A DNA stretch of 64,000 bases from positions 434,001 through 498,000 of the forward strand of contig CBDAQC010000001.1 of NCBI GenBank assembly GCA_965198915.1, written 5' to 3'. Below, one piece after another: positions 1-9,494 of the stretch (the first letter of the stretch is position 1; each line of letters begins with the position of its first letter). Under the pieces are notes generated by a model. That model had not been told where the DNA came from and ran no database searches. It saw nothing but the letters and a program-made list of their open reading frames with translations. This DNA is from BOG-908 sp965198915. Lineage in GTDB: Bacteria > Pseudomonadota > Alphaproteobacteria > Acetobacterales > Acetobacteraceae. The translations under genes and the position numbers were made by a program.

Positions 1-3000
1 CGAGCAGCACGGGCAGCACCGTCAGGAACAGGAAAGGTGCGAGCGAAATGCCGCCCACGACCACCAGCGCCAGCGGCCGCTGCACCTGGCTGCCGATGCC
101 GGTGGATACCGCCGCCGGCAGCAGGCCCACCATGGCGACCACGCATGTCATGACCACAGGCCGCATCTGCACCGTGCAGGTGCGCGCCACTGCCGTGAAA
201 CGGTCGGCCCCGCCTTCGATCTGCTGGTTGTAGTAGGTCACGATGATGATGCCATCCATCGCCGCGATGCCCATCAGTGCAACGAACCCGATGGCTGCGG
301 ACACGCTGAACGGCGTGCCGGTGATCGACAGCATCAGTATGCCGCCGATCAGCGCCATGGGAATCACGCTGGCGGCCAGCAGCATGTCCGTGATCGAGCC
401 GAAATTCACGTAGAGCAGCAGGCAGATCAGCACAAAGGCCAGCGGCACGACGACGGAGAGGCGCGCTATCGCCTCCTGAAGATTGCCGAATTCGCCTACC
501 CATTCCAAATGGTATCCGCCAGGGACGACTACCTGCTGCGCCACTTTCTGCTGGGCTTCCAGGACCGTGGTGCCGAGGTCGCGCCCACGCACCGAGAATT
601 TGATCGGGATGTAGCGCTCCTGTCCTTCGCGGTAGATGAAGGACGCGCCGGACGCCAGGCGAACCGTGGCCACGTCCACCAGCGGCACCGGGATGGTGCC
701 GCTGCCGTTGGGGTTTGGCGCGTTAACGACGATGTGGCCGATGGAATTCAGGTCCTGCCGATATTGCGGTGACAGGCGCACGATGATCGGGAAATTCCTG
801 TCGCTGCCCTCCTCGTACACATTGCCCGCAGCCTGGCCGCCGATTGCCGCCTGGACTGTCGTATTTATGTCACCCGGCGCCAGTCCGTAACGCGCCGCCC
901 GCACGCGGTCCACGTCGATGCGTACTGTCGGCTGGCCAAGGGAGCGCAGCACCGCCAAATCGGTGATACCGGGGACCTTGCGCATGACATCGGCCATCTT
1001 GTTGGCCGTAGCTTCCAGCACGTTCAGGTCGCCGCCATAGAGTTTTACGGAGTTCTCGCCCTTCACGCCGGAGGCCGCCTCTTCGACGTTGTCCTCGATA
1101 TACTGGGAGAAGTTGAAGTCCACGCCGGGGAAGGCTGCGGTCAGCCGCCTCGTCATCTCGGTGACGAGCTTTTCCTTGTCCATGCCCGCCGGCCACGCGT
1201 CGAACGGCTTCAGCGGCACGAAAAACTCCGCGTTGAAGAAGCCGGTGGCGTCCGTGCCGTCATCCGGCCTTCCGTGCTGGGAGACCACGGTGATCGTCTC
1301 CGGATAACTGCCGATGATCCGCCTGATCGCGTTTACTCGCCCGTCGCCTGCTTCCAGAGACACCGATGTGGGCATGGTGGCGCGTATCCACAGATTGCCT
1401 TCCTCCAGTTTGGGGAGGAATTCCAGGCCCAGCGAGCGCGTGCACAGGGCGCACACCACAATCAGCACCGCCATGCCGCCCAGCGTCAGCAGCCTGTTGG
1501 CAAGGGCTACCCGCATGAGCGGCACGTAGGCCCTGTGCAGCCGTTGTACGAACCAGGTGTCGCGCTCCTCCATCTTCGACGGCAGGAAGATCGCGCTCAG
1601 CGCTGGCGTGACCGTGAAGGTGGCGATCAGTCCGCCGGCGATGGCGTAGGCGTAGGTCTTGGCCATCGGCCCGAAAATGTGGCCTTCAATGCCGCTCAGG
1701 GTGAACAACGGCACGAAAGCCGCGATGATTATGGCGGCCGAGAAGAAAATACCCTGGCTCACTTCGGTCGCCGCACCTGCAATGATCAGCGCCTTGCCGC
1801 GCAGGCCGTGATCGGACCGGTCGCGGTGAATTCGCGAGTTGCGGAATCGTTGTGACGGCGGCTGCGACATTCGGCGTATGATGTTCTCCATCATGATCAC
1901 GGTCGCGTCGACGATCAGGCCGAAATCGATTGCTCCCACGCTGAGCAGATTGGCCGACTCGCCTTTGAGCAGGATCAGCCCAATGGCGAAGGACAGCGCA
2001 AACGGGATGGTGGCCGCCACGATCAGCGCTGCCCGCACGTTGCCCAGGAAGATGAATTGCAGCACGAAGATCAGCAGCACACCTTCCACCAGATTGTGCA
2101 GCACCGTGTGGGTGGTCACGCGTATCAGGTCGGAACGGTCGTAGATCCGCTCGATATGCACCCCGGGCGGCAGGATGCCGGTGCTGTTGATCTTCTGCAC
2201 CAGCGCTTCCACGGCCTTGATCGTGGGCGTGCTCTCGGCCCCGCGTCGCATCAGCACGATACCCTGGACGATGTCGTCGGCCTGGTCCTCGCCGGCGATA
2301 CCCAGCCGCGGCTGGTTGCCGATGCGCACCTCGGCCACGTCGCTTATGCGCAGCGGGCTGGTGCCGTTCGGCGAGATCATCGTGTTACGTATATCGTCGA
2401 GTGAATGGATCAGCCCGATGCCGCGCACCACCGCCGCCTGATCACCGAAGTTCACGGTCTGGCCGCCCACGTTCACGTTGGCGTTGTTCAGCGCGGCGAT
2501 GACCTGCGGGATCGTCACGCCGTAATGCAGCAGCTTCGGCTTGTCGATCTGCACCTCGAAGGTCTTTGTCTTGCCGCCCCAGCCGTTCACGTCGATCACC
2601 CCTGGCACTGCCTTGAACCGGCGCTCCAGGATCCAGTCTTCGATGGTCTTGAGATCCATCACCGAGTAGCCGGGCGGTCCCACCACGCGATAACGGAAGA
2701 TCTCGCCCACCGGGCTCTCCGGCGAGATGCCGGGCTGCGCACCGTTTGGCAAAGGCGACAATTGAGACAGGCGGTTGATCACCCGCTGCTCGGCCTCCTC
2801 GTAGCCGAACGCGTAGCTGAACTGCACCTTCACGTCCGACAGGCCGAACAGGCTGATCGTCCGTATAGCGGTGATGTTCGGGATGCCCGCCATCTGCACT
2901 TCGATCGGGATGGTGATGTAGCGCTCGATCTCCTCCGCGCTCTGCCCCGTGCTCTGCGTCACGATGTCGACCAGCGGCGGCACCGGGTCGGGGTAGGCCT

Positions 3001-3106
3001 CGATGTTGAGGTTGATGAAGCTCACCGCGCCGGCCGCGAAAGCGAAGATGGTCAGCACGGCAACCAGGATGCGCTGGCGCAGGACGAAGGAGAACAGGCC
3101 GCTCAT
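1..3106 (-). CDS. CusA/CzcA-family heavy-metal RND efflux pump (3' end cut by window)
   Basis: The inner-membrane proton antiporter of a tripartite pump that drives metal ions from periplasm or cytoplasm to the outside. The frame stays open for 1035 residues from ATG at 3106 to the window edge. Since CzcA proteins have about 1020-1070 residues, only the last few are missing. The N-terminus is the usual RND start (FSFVLRQRILV), followed by a first periplasmic loop with YPDPVPP. The TM4 motif DFGLIVDATVIMMEN at about residues 394-408 carries the two Asp and one Glu typical of heavy-metal RND proteins. It resembles the divalent-metal (DFG) rather than the Cu/Ag (A-G) form, so Co/Zn/Cd/Ni is more likely than Cu/Ag; that is inference. 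Around residues 415-435 (about 1800-1860) the loop reads unusually basic but stays in frame. It lies 153 bp downstream of its adaptor gene. No outer-membrane factor gene is visible. Confidence 0.93.
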   Translation of the reverse strand, partial: MSGLFSFVLRQRILVAVLTIFAFAAGAVSFINLNIEAYPDPVPPLVDIVTQSTGQSAEEIERYITIPIEVQMAGIPNITAIRTISLFGLSDVKVQFSYAFGYEEAEQRVINRLSQLSPLPNGAQPGISPESPVGEIFRYRVVGPPGYSVMDLKTIEDWILERRFKAVPGVIDVNGWGGKTKTFEVQIDKPKLLHYGVTIPQVIAALNNANVNVGGQTVNFGDQAAVVRGIGLIHSLDDIRNTMISPNGTSPLRISDVAEVRIGNQPRLGIAGEDQADDIVQGIVLMRRGAESTPTIKAVEALVQKINSTGILPPGVHIERIYDRSDLIRVTTHTVLHNLVEGVLLIFVLQFIFLGNVRAALIVAATIPFALSFAIGLILLKGESANLLSVGAIDFGLIVDATVIMMENIIRRMSQPPSQRFRNSRIHRDRSDHGLRGKALIIAGAATEVSQGIFFSAAIIIAAFVPLFTLSGIEGHIFGPMAKTYAYAIAGGLIATFTVTPALSAIFLPSKMEERDTWFVQRLHRAYVPLMRVALANRLLTLGGMAVLIVVCALCTRSLGLEFLPKLEEGNLWIRATMPTSVSLEAGDGRVNAIRRIIGSYPETITVVSQHGRPDDGTDATGFFNAEFFVPLKPFDAWPAGMDKEKLVTEMTRRLTAAFPGVDFNFSQYIEDNVEEAASGVKGENSVKLYGGDLNVLEATANKMADVMRKVPGITDLAVLRSLGQPTVRIDVDRVRAARYGLAPGDINTTVQAAIGGQAAGNVYEEGSDRNFPIIVRLSPQYRQDLNSIGHIVVNAPNPNGSGTIPVPLVDVATVRLASGASFIYREGQERYIPIKFSVRGRDLGTTVLEAQQKVAQQVVVPGGYHLEWVGEFGNLQEAIARLSVVVPLAFVLICLLLYVNFGSITDMLLAASVIPMALIGGILMLSITGTPFSVSAAIGFVALMGIAAMDGIIIVTYYNQQIEGGADRFTAVARTCTVQMRPVVMTCVVAMVGLLPAAVSTGIGSQVQRPLALVVVGGISLAPFLFLTVLPVLL

Positions 3107-3259
3107 CGATAATCATCCGGAAGATAGCTGGCGGTTCTCTATGAGAACCAGAAACGTCACGAAGCCGTAGCGGTATTTGGGTACGTCACGTTGTGGGAAG
3201 CAGCCGCCCTGCTTCTTCCCGGAAGACAGTCTCTGCTCACATCCGATCTCACCCAGGAC

Positions 3260-4567
3260 TTAGCTGTCAGACAGAGTGCGATCGATGAACACCGCCCCAC
3301 TTGTCACCACGCTCTCGCCGGCCGAGAGCCCGTGCACCACTTGCACCATGCCGTGATCGGACGCGCCAGCCACAATGGGCCGCAACGCCAGTGTTTTGTG
3401 CACGGGGTCCGCCACCCAGACATGCGCGTCAGAACCCTCGTACACAACAGCGATCTCCGGGACTGCCAATATGCGCGAGGCCGCACCCGTCACGATCTCG
3501 AAATCCGCCAACATGTCGGGCTTCAGCATGCCACCGGGATTAGGCACTTCGGCACGCACCAGGAGGCGGTGCGTATTCGGGTCGATCACGCCGGACACGA
3601 GGCTTACCCGGGCATCGAAAACCCGGCCGGGAAATGCCGGCACAGTCACCCGCGCCAGGTCGCCCACATGAAACCGTCCGGCATCGTCCTCACGCGCGCT
3701 GGCGATCATCCACAGCTTGGACAGGTCGCCGATGGTGAACACCGCGCCAGCGCTGCCCTGGCTGGTCACCGAGCCCACGATCGTCTGTCCAGGGTTGATC
3801 GCACGCTGCATCACCACGCCGGCCACGGGCGCCCGCACGATCGTGTCGGCTGCCTCGCGCTCCAGGTCCGGCGCATTGACTATGCTGGCGATCTCGGCCC
3901 GGTTTACGCCCAGTATGGCCAGCCTGTTGCGCACGGCGGCCACCGCAATGGCGGCCGAACTCAGCCCGCCGCGCGCCGTGGCCAGATCCACCCGGCTTTG
4001 CTGCCAATCCTTTAGCGCCGCGCCACGGCCCAGATAGAGCTGGTGCAGCCGGCTTTCGTTGGCGATGGAAAGGTCCAGCTGCGCGTGCGCCGTGCGCAGC
4101 GTCGCCAGGCCGCTCACCAGGTCATTCTGCGCCTGCGCCAGCTCTTGTGACTGCACGGCGAATAGCGGCGAGCCCACGACGACCTGCGCGCCCGCTCTGA
4201 CGAATACGCGGGTGACCCGGCCCGAATAGGGCGACACCACGGGTATTGTCAGGTCGTCGTCGAACGCGATGCGGCCCTCGGTCTCGACCTGCGGTGCATA
4301 TTCGAGTTGCACCACCGGCTTCACCCGCAGCCCGGCCCATTGCTGGTCCGTGGGCTTGAAGGGGCCGGACGCCTCCTGCTCCGGCGTGTCACTCGGCGCC
4401 GCCAGGCCGACGATTGCGGGCAGGACGAACAGCAAGGCGATCAGCGCCCCACCAAACACCAACAGCGCCACCCCTTGCACGGCTGGCGGCAGGCGGCGGC
4501 CCGGCCGCGGCACGGCAGCGAGGCCGTGTTCCTCATTCTCGTTCACGTCGTCGTACTCGGTATTCAA
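3260..4567 (-). CDS. RND efflux periplasmic adaptor (CusB/CzcB/HlyD-like)
   Basis: Membrane-fusion protein of 435 residues that links the RND pump to an outer-membrane channel. One transmembrane anchor lies at about residues 30-54. A lipoyl/barrel-sandwich half follows (SPYSGRVTRVFVRAGAQV), then a helical hairpin (about 125-190), the second lipoyl half (IVRAPVAGVVMQRAINPGQ), and beta-barrel and membrane-proximal domains ending at FIDRTLSDS. I chose the TTG start at 4567 because GGAGG sits 4 bases upstream; a GTG eight codons in is an alternative. The N-terminus is acidic (DDVNENEE) and lacks the His-rich metal-binding stretch of some CzcB proteins. It is cotranscribed with the pump gene at 1-3106 by orientation and spacing. 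Confidence 0.92.
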   Translation of the reverse strand: MNTEYDDVNENEEHGLAAVPRPGRRLPPAVQGVALLVFGGALIALLFVLPAIVGLAAPSDTPEQEASGPFKPTDQQWAGLRVKPVVQLEYAPQVETEGRIAFDDDLTIPVVSPYSGRVTRVFVRAGAQVVVGSPLFAVQSQELAQAQNDLVSGLATLRTAHAQLDLSIANESRLHQLYLGRGAALKDWQQSRVDLATARGGLSSAAIAVAAVRNRLAILGVNRAEIASIVNAPDLEREAADTIVRAPVAGVVMQRAINPGQTIVGSVTSQGSAGAVFTIGDLSKLWMIASAREDDAGRFHVGDLARVTVPAFPGRVFDARVSLVSGVIDPNTHRLLVRAEVPNPGGMLKPDMLADFEIVTGAASRILAVPEIAVVYEGSDAHVWVADPVHKTLALRPIVAGASDHGMVQVVHGLSAGESVVTSGAVFIDRTLSDS

Positions 4568-5961
4568 GTGACCTCCGGCATCACCAAGCCTGACCTTCAG
4601 CCCGGCGAGTCAGGCGATCACGCTCGCACATGCAGCATAGCAGCACGCGGGTCTGATCGACATAGCTTGGTCCAACAAAGACAATTTGTAACACTGCTCG
4701 CCTGACAGAGACCCGCGGCAATGCAGAGGAGCAGAGACGGGCGGTTGTGTAGTCGATCGTTGCAACGTGTTTTTCCGCCGCACAGGCCGACGGGATGGCG
4801 GGGTCAATCCTGAAGCACGACATGCACAATCGGCTCCAATCAATCAAACTATAAGGGAGGTCCGCTTGGAACGCGTAAGTGTGTCTTCCTGTTGGCGCAC
4901 GGACGCTTTCATTTGAGCCTTCGTCTTACTTATCAGCAACGGACTATGATTGTTTTTCACATGCACCTACTCGACAGCACTCGCTGGAACGCAAGCGTGA
5001 ACGAGGTGTATGATTGTATCCGCTATAAAGGATCAATCAGGAAGCGTATCATAGCCATAAAGGGACCGTAAAACCGGCTCGTTTGACTCGGACGCGCAGC
5101 TGAAACGGTCAGGCAATCGATCTGGCGCATGCTGGGGTTAGGCGCAGTGCAAGCCGATCATGTCTCCTTGTCAGACGTAAGCTCGCGCATTCTTGTAAGC
5201 GTCTGTGGTGGCCAGCCAACTGACGACATTAGCAAGCAAACAGTTGACTTACACAATGCGCTGACCATACAAAACATCTGGTAGAGATGGCTATTGATGT
5301 TGATTACAGCCTCTCGGGAATTGGCGACGTCAACTGCGCGCAATCTAATTCTGACGCGTATGGGTGGCATTTTACGGCACGAGTTTTCGTGCACAACAAT
5401 CCGCACCTCAAAGTACCATGCGACTCCTCCAACTTGATCGTAAGTATGGCGAAGATGGAGCGTTCACTGCCGTTAGGATAGCCGCCGTCGAACGACGTCT
5501 CGTCGCAGTCGCGCTGGACCCCTCCCGCTGCCAAACTAGAAGGTCGACGTCGAAGGGCCGTGCCATGGCTACTGTCGCCAGAGAAACAGCACTGCCGATG
5601 CTTCAACCACCTCTGCCTCCCTGGTCCTTCGAAAGCATAAAGCTTTCCCCCCCTGCCTATATGGGTCCGTGCGATTGGTGTCGCGATGAGCGCCGAAACT
5701 CTGCCGCGCCATGGCCGGACCGCGGCCAACGTCCAGCGCTGCGCACCGGCCCCGCCAAGGCCACCTTCACCCTTGCCACGGCCGGACCAAGGGCCTGGCT
5801 GAGGAAGGTAGCAGCGTATCGCACAGCGGCTTTGACGGTTGCGAACGCGCCGGGTGCTCACGCTCGAGCCGCCATAGTCGCCGCCGTATGTCCGAAACCG
5901 AGGACGTCACTTGCATGATGATAGCGTCAGTGCCATTGTTCCGTAAGATGGAGAGCCGGCG
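4568..5961. other. Intergenic, no supported gene
   Basis: About 1.4 kb between divergent metal-efflux and HxlR operons, visibly richer in A and T than the flanks up to about 5400. Open frames here (for example 5304-5861 minus, 5364-5918 plus) have no protein-like composition or recognisable domain. It should contain the promoters of both operons, but I cannot point to a convincing one. Confidence 0.6.
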
Positions 5962-6465
5962 ATGCAGCGCACCAGTTTCGAAGGCATGGAATGCCCAATC
6001 GCCCGCACCCTGGACCGGGTCGGCGATTGGTGGAGCATCCTCATCCTGCGCGACGCCTTCCGTGGCTCAACCCGCTTCGAGCAGTTTCAGCGCAGCCTCG
6101 GCATCGCCCCCAACATGCTCTCGCGCCGCCTGCGCACGTTGACAGAAGGCGGGATGCTGGAACGCCGCCCCTATCAGGAGCGGCCGCGGCGCCACGAATA
6201 CGCGTTGACCGAGCAGGGGCGCGACTTCAGACCCGTGCTCTGGGCCCTGCTGGCCTACGGCAACCGGCATTTCGCACCGGAGGGCCCGAGCGTGGTGTTG
6301 GTGGACCGGATGACTGGCCTGCCGGCGGAGCCGATGATGGTGGACGCCAACACCGGCCGGCCGCTGACCGCGCGCGATTTCGCCACAGCCCCTGGACCGG
6401 CCGCCGGCCCCGCGACCCGCGCGGCGCACAGCAGCCGCGCCGCTGCGGAAGCGCAAGATGCCTGA
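5962..6465 (+). CDS. HxlR-family winged-helix transcriptional regulator
   Basis: A 167-residue DNA-binding protein. The HxlR domain fills residues 5-100: a Cys at position 11 in the typical N-terminal CPIARTLDRVGDWWSILILRD block, recognition helix region IAPNMLSRRLRTL, then a wing with ERPRRHEYALTEQGRD. The C-terminal extension (about 100-167) repeats a LVDRMTGLPAEPMMVDANTGRPL-type segment found in many HxlR regulators and ends in Ala-rich sequence. GGAG lies 8 bases before the ATG. It overlaps the next gene by 8 bases, so it is the first gene of an operon with the EmrA/EmrB pair and probably represses it in response to an exported compound (inference). Confidence 0.93.
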   Translation: MQRTSFEGMECPIARTLDRVGDWWSILILRDAFRGSTRFEQFQRSLGIAPNMLSRRLRTLTEGGMLERRPYQERPRRHEYALTEQGRDFRPVLWALLAYGNRHFAPEGPSVVLVDRMTGLPAEPMMVDANTGRPLTARDFATAPGPAAGPATRAAHSSRAAAEAQDA

Positions 6466-7534
6466 CGGCGCCGCCGGCCTCACATCCTCCGCCAAAACCA
6501 ACGGTCATCGCGGGACCGTGCGAAGGCTTGGTGCCGCCGTGCTCGGCCTGGCGCTCGCCACGTGTGCCGCCTTGTGGGCGCATGACTGGTGGACCGAAGG
6601 ACGGTTCTTCCAGACTACCGACGATGCCTATGTGGGCGGTGACGTCACTGCCGTCTCGCCCCATGTTGCGGGGTTCGTGGCCGAGATCGCCGTCGCGGAC
6701 AATCAGCGGGTCGCCGCGGGGCAGCTTCTCCTCCGCCTTGATGTCCGCGATTTCGAGGCGGCGCGCGACCACGCTCGCGCCGCACTCGCGGCCCGCGCCG
6801 CGGCGCTCGACGAATTGCGCGCGCGTACTGCCATGCAGGAGGCCGCAATCCGGCAACAAGAGGCCGAAAATCACGGAAGGGCCGCCCGCGTCTCCTTCGC
6901 CGCGCAGGAGACCGAGCGCTACGGCAGCCTGGTCCGGACCAGCGCCGCATCGGCGCAGGACGCGCAGCGGGCCGTCACACTCAACCAGGAAGCAAAGTCC
7001 GCGCTCGACGCCTCCTCGGCAGCCCTGGACGGCGCCCGCCAGCAACTCCGCGCCCTCGACGCCCAGTCACGCCAGGCTGAGGCCGCTGTTGCCCAGGCCG
7101 AGGCAGACCTTCATGCCGCCGAACTCGAGGTCGGATACGCCAACCTCCGCTCGCCGGTGGACGGATTCATCGGCAATCGCGCGGCGCAGGCCGGCGCCTA
7201 TGTCGCGCAAGGCGCCTACCTGCTGTCCGTCATCCCCGCACGGGGACTATGGGTCAATGCAAACTTCAAGGAGGATCAGCTGGCCGGGATCAGCCCCGGC
7301 CAGGCCGCGACAGTCGTCGCCGACGTGCTGCCGGGCCATGTCTTCGCCGGACGGGTACTCAGTGTCGCACCCGGCACCGGCGCCGTGTTCAGCGTGATCC
7401 CGCCGGAGAACGCAACCGGCAACTTCACGAAGATCGTCCAGCGCGTTCCGGTCCGCATCGCGCTTGACGCCGACGACAAGCTTGCTGCTCTGCGCCCCGG
7501 CCTGTCGGTCATCGCGCGCGTCGACACGAGATGA
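6458..7534 (+). CDS. HlyD/EmrA-family multidrug efflux adaptor
   Basis: Periplasmic adaptor of 358 residues for the MFS pump encoded next. A single N-terminal membrane anchor lies at about residues 20-42. Then come the FFQTTDDAYVGGDVTAVSPHV segment typical of EmrA and its lipoyl half, a long Ala/Gln/Glu-rich coiled-coil hairpin (about 95-215), the second lipoyl half (LRSPVDGFIGNRAAQAGAYV), and a beta-barrel (VNANFKEDQLAGISPGQ). Length fits EmrA proteins (about 350-390). It overlaps the regulator gene by 8 bases and the MFS gene by 4 (ATGA), so the three are translationally coupled. It works with an outer-membrane TolC-like factor that is not in this window. Confidence 0.94.
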   Translation: MPDGAAGLTSSAKTNGHRGTVRRLGAAVLGLALATCAALWAHDWWTEGRFFQTTDDAYVGGDVTAVSPHVAGFVAEIAVADNQRVAAGQLLLRLDVRDFEAARDHARAALAARAAALDELRARTAMQEAAIRQQEAENHGRAARVSFAAQETERYGSLVRTSAASAQDAQRAVTLNQEAKSALDASSAALDGARQQLRALDAQSRQAEAAVAQAEADLHAAELEVGYANLRSPVDGFIGNRAAQAGAYVAQGAYLLSVIPARGLWVNANFKEDQLAGISPGQAATVVADVLPGHVFAGRVLSVAPGTGAVFSVIPPENATGNFTKIVQRVPVRIALDADDKLAALRPGLSVIARVDTR

Positions 7535-9084
7535 GTGACGAGGCCAAGCCACCCTCCATCCTCCCGTTCGCGGTGATGACGTGCGGCATGTTCGCCGCGC
7601 TGCTCGACATCCAGATTGTTGCGTCCTCGCTGCAGGACATCGGCGGCGGCCTGTCGGCCGCGCAGGACGAGATCAGCTGGGTTCAGACCGCCTATCTGAT
7701 TGCCGAGATCATCATGATCCCGCTGTCCGGCTGGCTGACACGCGTGTTCTCGACGCGCTGGCTGTTTACGTTCTCGGCAGGCGGCTTCACGCTGGCGAGC
7801 ATGCTGTGCGGGCTGGCGTGGGACATCCACAGCATGATCTTCTTCCGCGCGCTGCAGGGCCTGCTCGGCGCATCGATGATCCCGACGGTCTTCACCTCGT
7901 CGTTTCACTACTTCCCCGGCGCTCGCCGGGTCTACTCGGCCGCGGTCATAGGCTCCATCGCCGCGGTTGCGCCGACGCTCGGCCCCGTCATCGGGGGCGC
8001 GATCACTGACGCTTTCGGCTGGCGCTGGCTGTTCTACGTCAACCTGCTTCCGGGCCTGGCCATCACTGCCGCAATCCCGTTTCTCGTCCGCATAGACGCG
8101 CCGGACCTGCAGCTTCTGCGCGGCGCAGACTATATCGGTATCGTGCTGATGGCAGTGGGTCTCGGCACGCTGGAATACGTGCTGGAAGAGGGCACGCGCT
8201 GGAACTGGTTCGATGACCACACGATCACCACATGCGCCTGGATAGCCGGTCTGGCGCTGGCTGCCTTCGCCTGGCGCAGCCTCACGTTCCGCAATCCGGT
8301 CGTCGACCTGCGCGCGCTCACCGACCGCAATTTCGGGCTTGGCTGCCTGCTGTCTTTCGTCACCGGCGTCGGCATCTTCACGACGATCTATCTCACGCCG
8401 CTATTCCTAGGGTACGTGCGGGGCTATTCAGCATGGCAGACGGGGGCTGCGATATTCTCGACCGGCGTCGCGTCGCTCGTCGGCACGCCTGTCTACATCA
8501 TTCTGGCACGCAGGTTCGATACGCGCTGGCTCATGATGGCAGGGTTTGCTTGCTTCGGCCTGTCCATGTGGAGCTTCTCGTTCGTTACCAGCCAGTGGGG
8601 TGCGGCCGAGCTCCTGGTTCCGCAGCTGCTGCGCGGCTTTCCACAGGTGTTCGCGGTGGCACCCAGCGTCTCGCTCGGGCTTGGCAGCCTGTCACCGGAG
8701 CGGCTGAAATATGCAAGCGGGCTCTTCAACATGATGCGTAACCTTGGCGGCGCAGTCGGCATCGCCGTCAGCGCGGCGATCGTCAACGACCGGACGAACG
8801 AGCATTTTCTGCGCATCGCCGCTCACCTGACCCCGGCGGATGGGGCAGCGGCGCGCCTCACAGCCAAGGTCGCCTCCTGCTACGCAGCGCTGCCGGGTGG
8901 CGGCGACGGCCATCGCGCGGCGCTACAAGAGTTATGGGCCATGGCTCACCGTGAAGCGTCCACGCTCGCCTATGCCGACGCTTTCCGCGCGGTCATGGTG
9001 GCCTTCCTGCTCGCCACGTTGGTAGTGCCCCTGCTGCGCCGGGTCGGCGCGCCGCAGCCCGCCGTGACCGCGGCCGCGCACTGA
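7531..9084 (+). CDS. DHA2-family MFS multidrug transporter (EmrB-like)
   Basis: Proton-driven drug exporter of 517 residues with about 14 hydrophobic segments, the hallmark of the DHA2 family. Early features include the LDIQIVASSLQDIGGGLSAAQDEISWVQTAY-type TM1/loop region and a motif-C-like stretch in TM5 (GSIAAVAPTLGPVIGGAITD). The C-terminal end is short and Ala-rich. It overlaps the adaptor gene by ATGA, as in emrAB operons, and closes the HxlR operon. Substrate cannot be told from sequence. Confidence 0.94.
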   Translation: MSDEAKPPSILPFAVMTCGMFAALLDIQIVASSLQDIGGGLSAAQDEISWVQTAYLIAEIIMIPLSGWLTRVFSTRWLFTFSAGGFTLASMLCGLAWDIHSMIFFRALQGLLGASMIPTVFTSSFHYFPGARRVYSAAVIGSIAAVAPTLGPVIGGAITDAFGWRWLFYVNLLPGLAITAAIPFLVRIDAPDLQLLRGADYIGIVLMAVGLGTLEYVLEEGTRWNWFDDHTITTCAWIAGLALAAFAWRSLTFRNPVVDLRALTDRNFGLGCLLSFVTGVGIFTTIYLTPLFLGYVRGYSAWQTGAAIFSTGVASLVGTPVYIILARRFDTRWLMMAGFACFGLSMWSFSFVTSQWGAAELLVPQLLRGFPQVFAVAPSVSLGLGSLSPERLKYASGLFNMMRNLGGAVGIAVSAAIVNDRTNEHFLRIAAHLTPADGAAARLTAKVASCYAALPGGGDGHRAALQELWAMAHREASTLAYADAFRAVMVAFLLATLVVPLLRRVGAPQPAVTAAAH

Positions 9085-9494
9085 GTTCGAATGCCGCATC
9101 ATCTCCGAGCACCCGAGCGCGAAGCGCGACCATGTCAACGGCCAACGGTTACGCCGTAATCCGCTTCACCCCGGGAGATCGTGCACTGTCCGCTCGCCTC
9201 GGCTCCGCGCACCCTGCCGCGAGCTCCTGGAACCGAACATCGACGGCGGGGTAGCTCGCCTGCTCGGGATAGCAAACCGCATCGCCGCGATGTAGCGTCG
9301 GCCGATTTCGCTGTCCTCGTCCACCACACCCGGCGGCACGTTTGCCGAAATGCCTACCTGCCAAATGTAGATAGCGCGTGGCGCTTTCATGCTTCCCAGG
9401 CCGCGGCTGCCGAAGCGTCATCGAACCTTAACTATTTGTCCCAGGACCCATCGGCTAGCTGCTGTCGCATCACGATCTGACGGAAGTCTGACGG
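9085..9494. other. Intergenic, possible decayed coding sequence
   Basis: 410 bases between the MFS gene and the TonB-dependent receptor. On the minus strand two overlapping frames (9149-9421 and 9166-9390) each have short protein-like stretches, as expected for a frameshifted remnant, but I do not recognise a family. The receptor promoter must lie here. Confidence 0.4.

Noticed and set aside
5304..5918. Overlapping open frames on both strands before the HxlR gene
   Set aside because: Neither has protein-like order or a domain.
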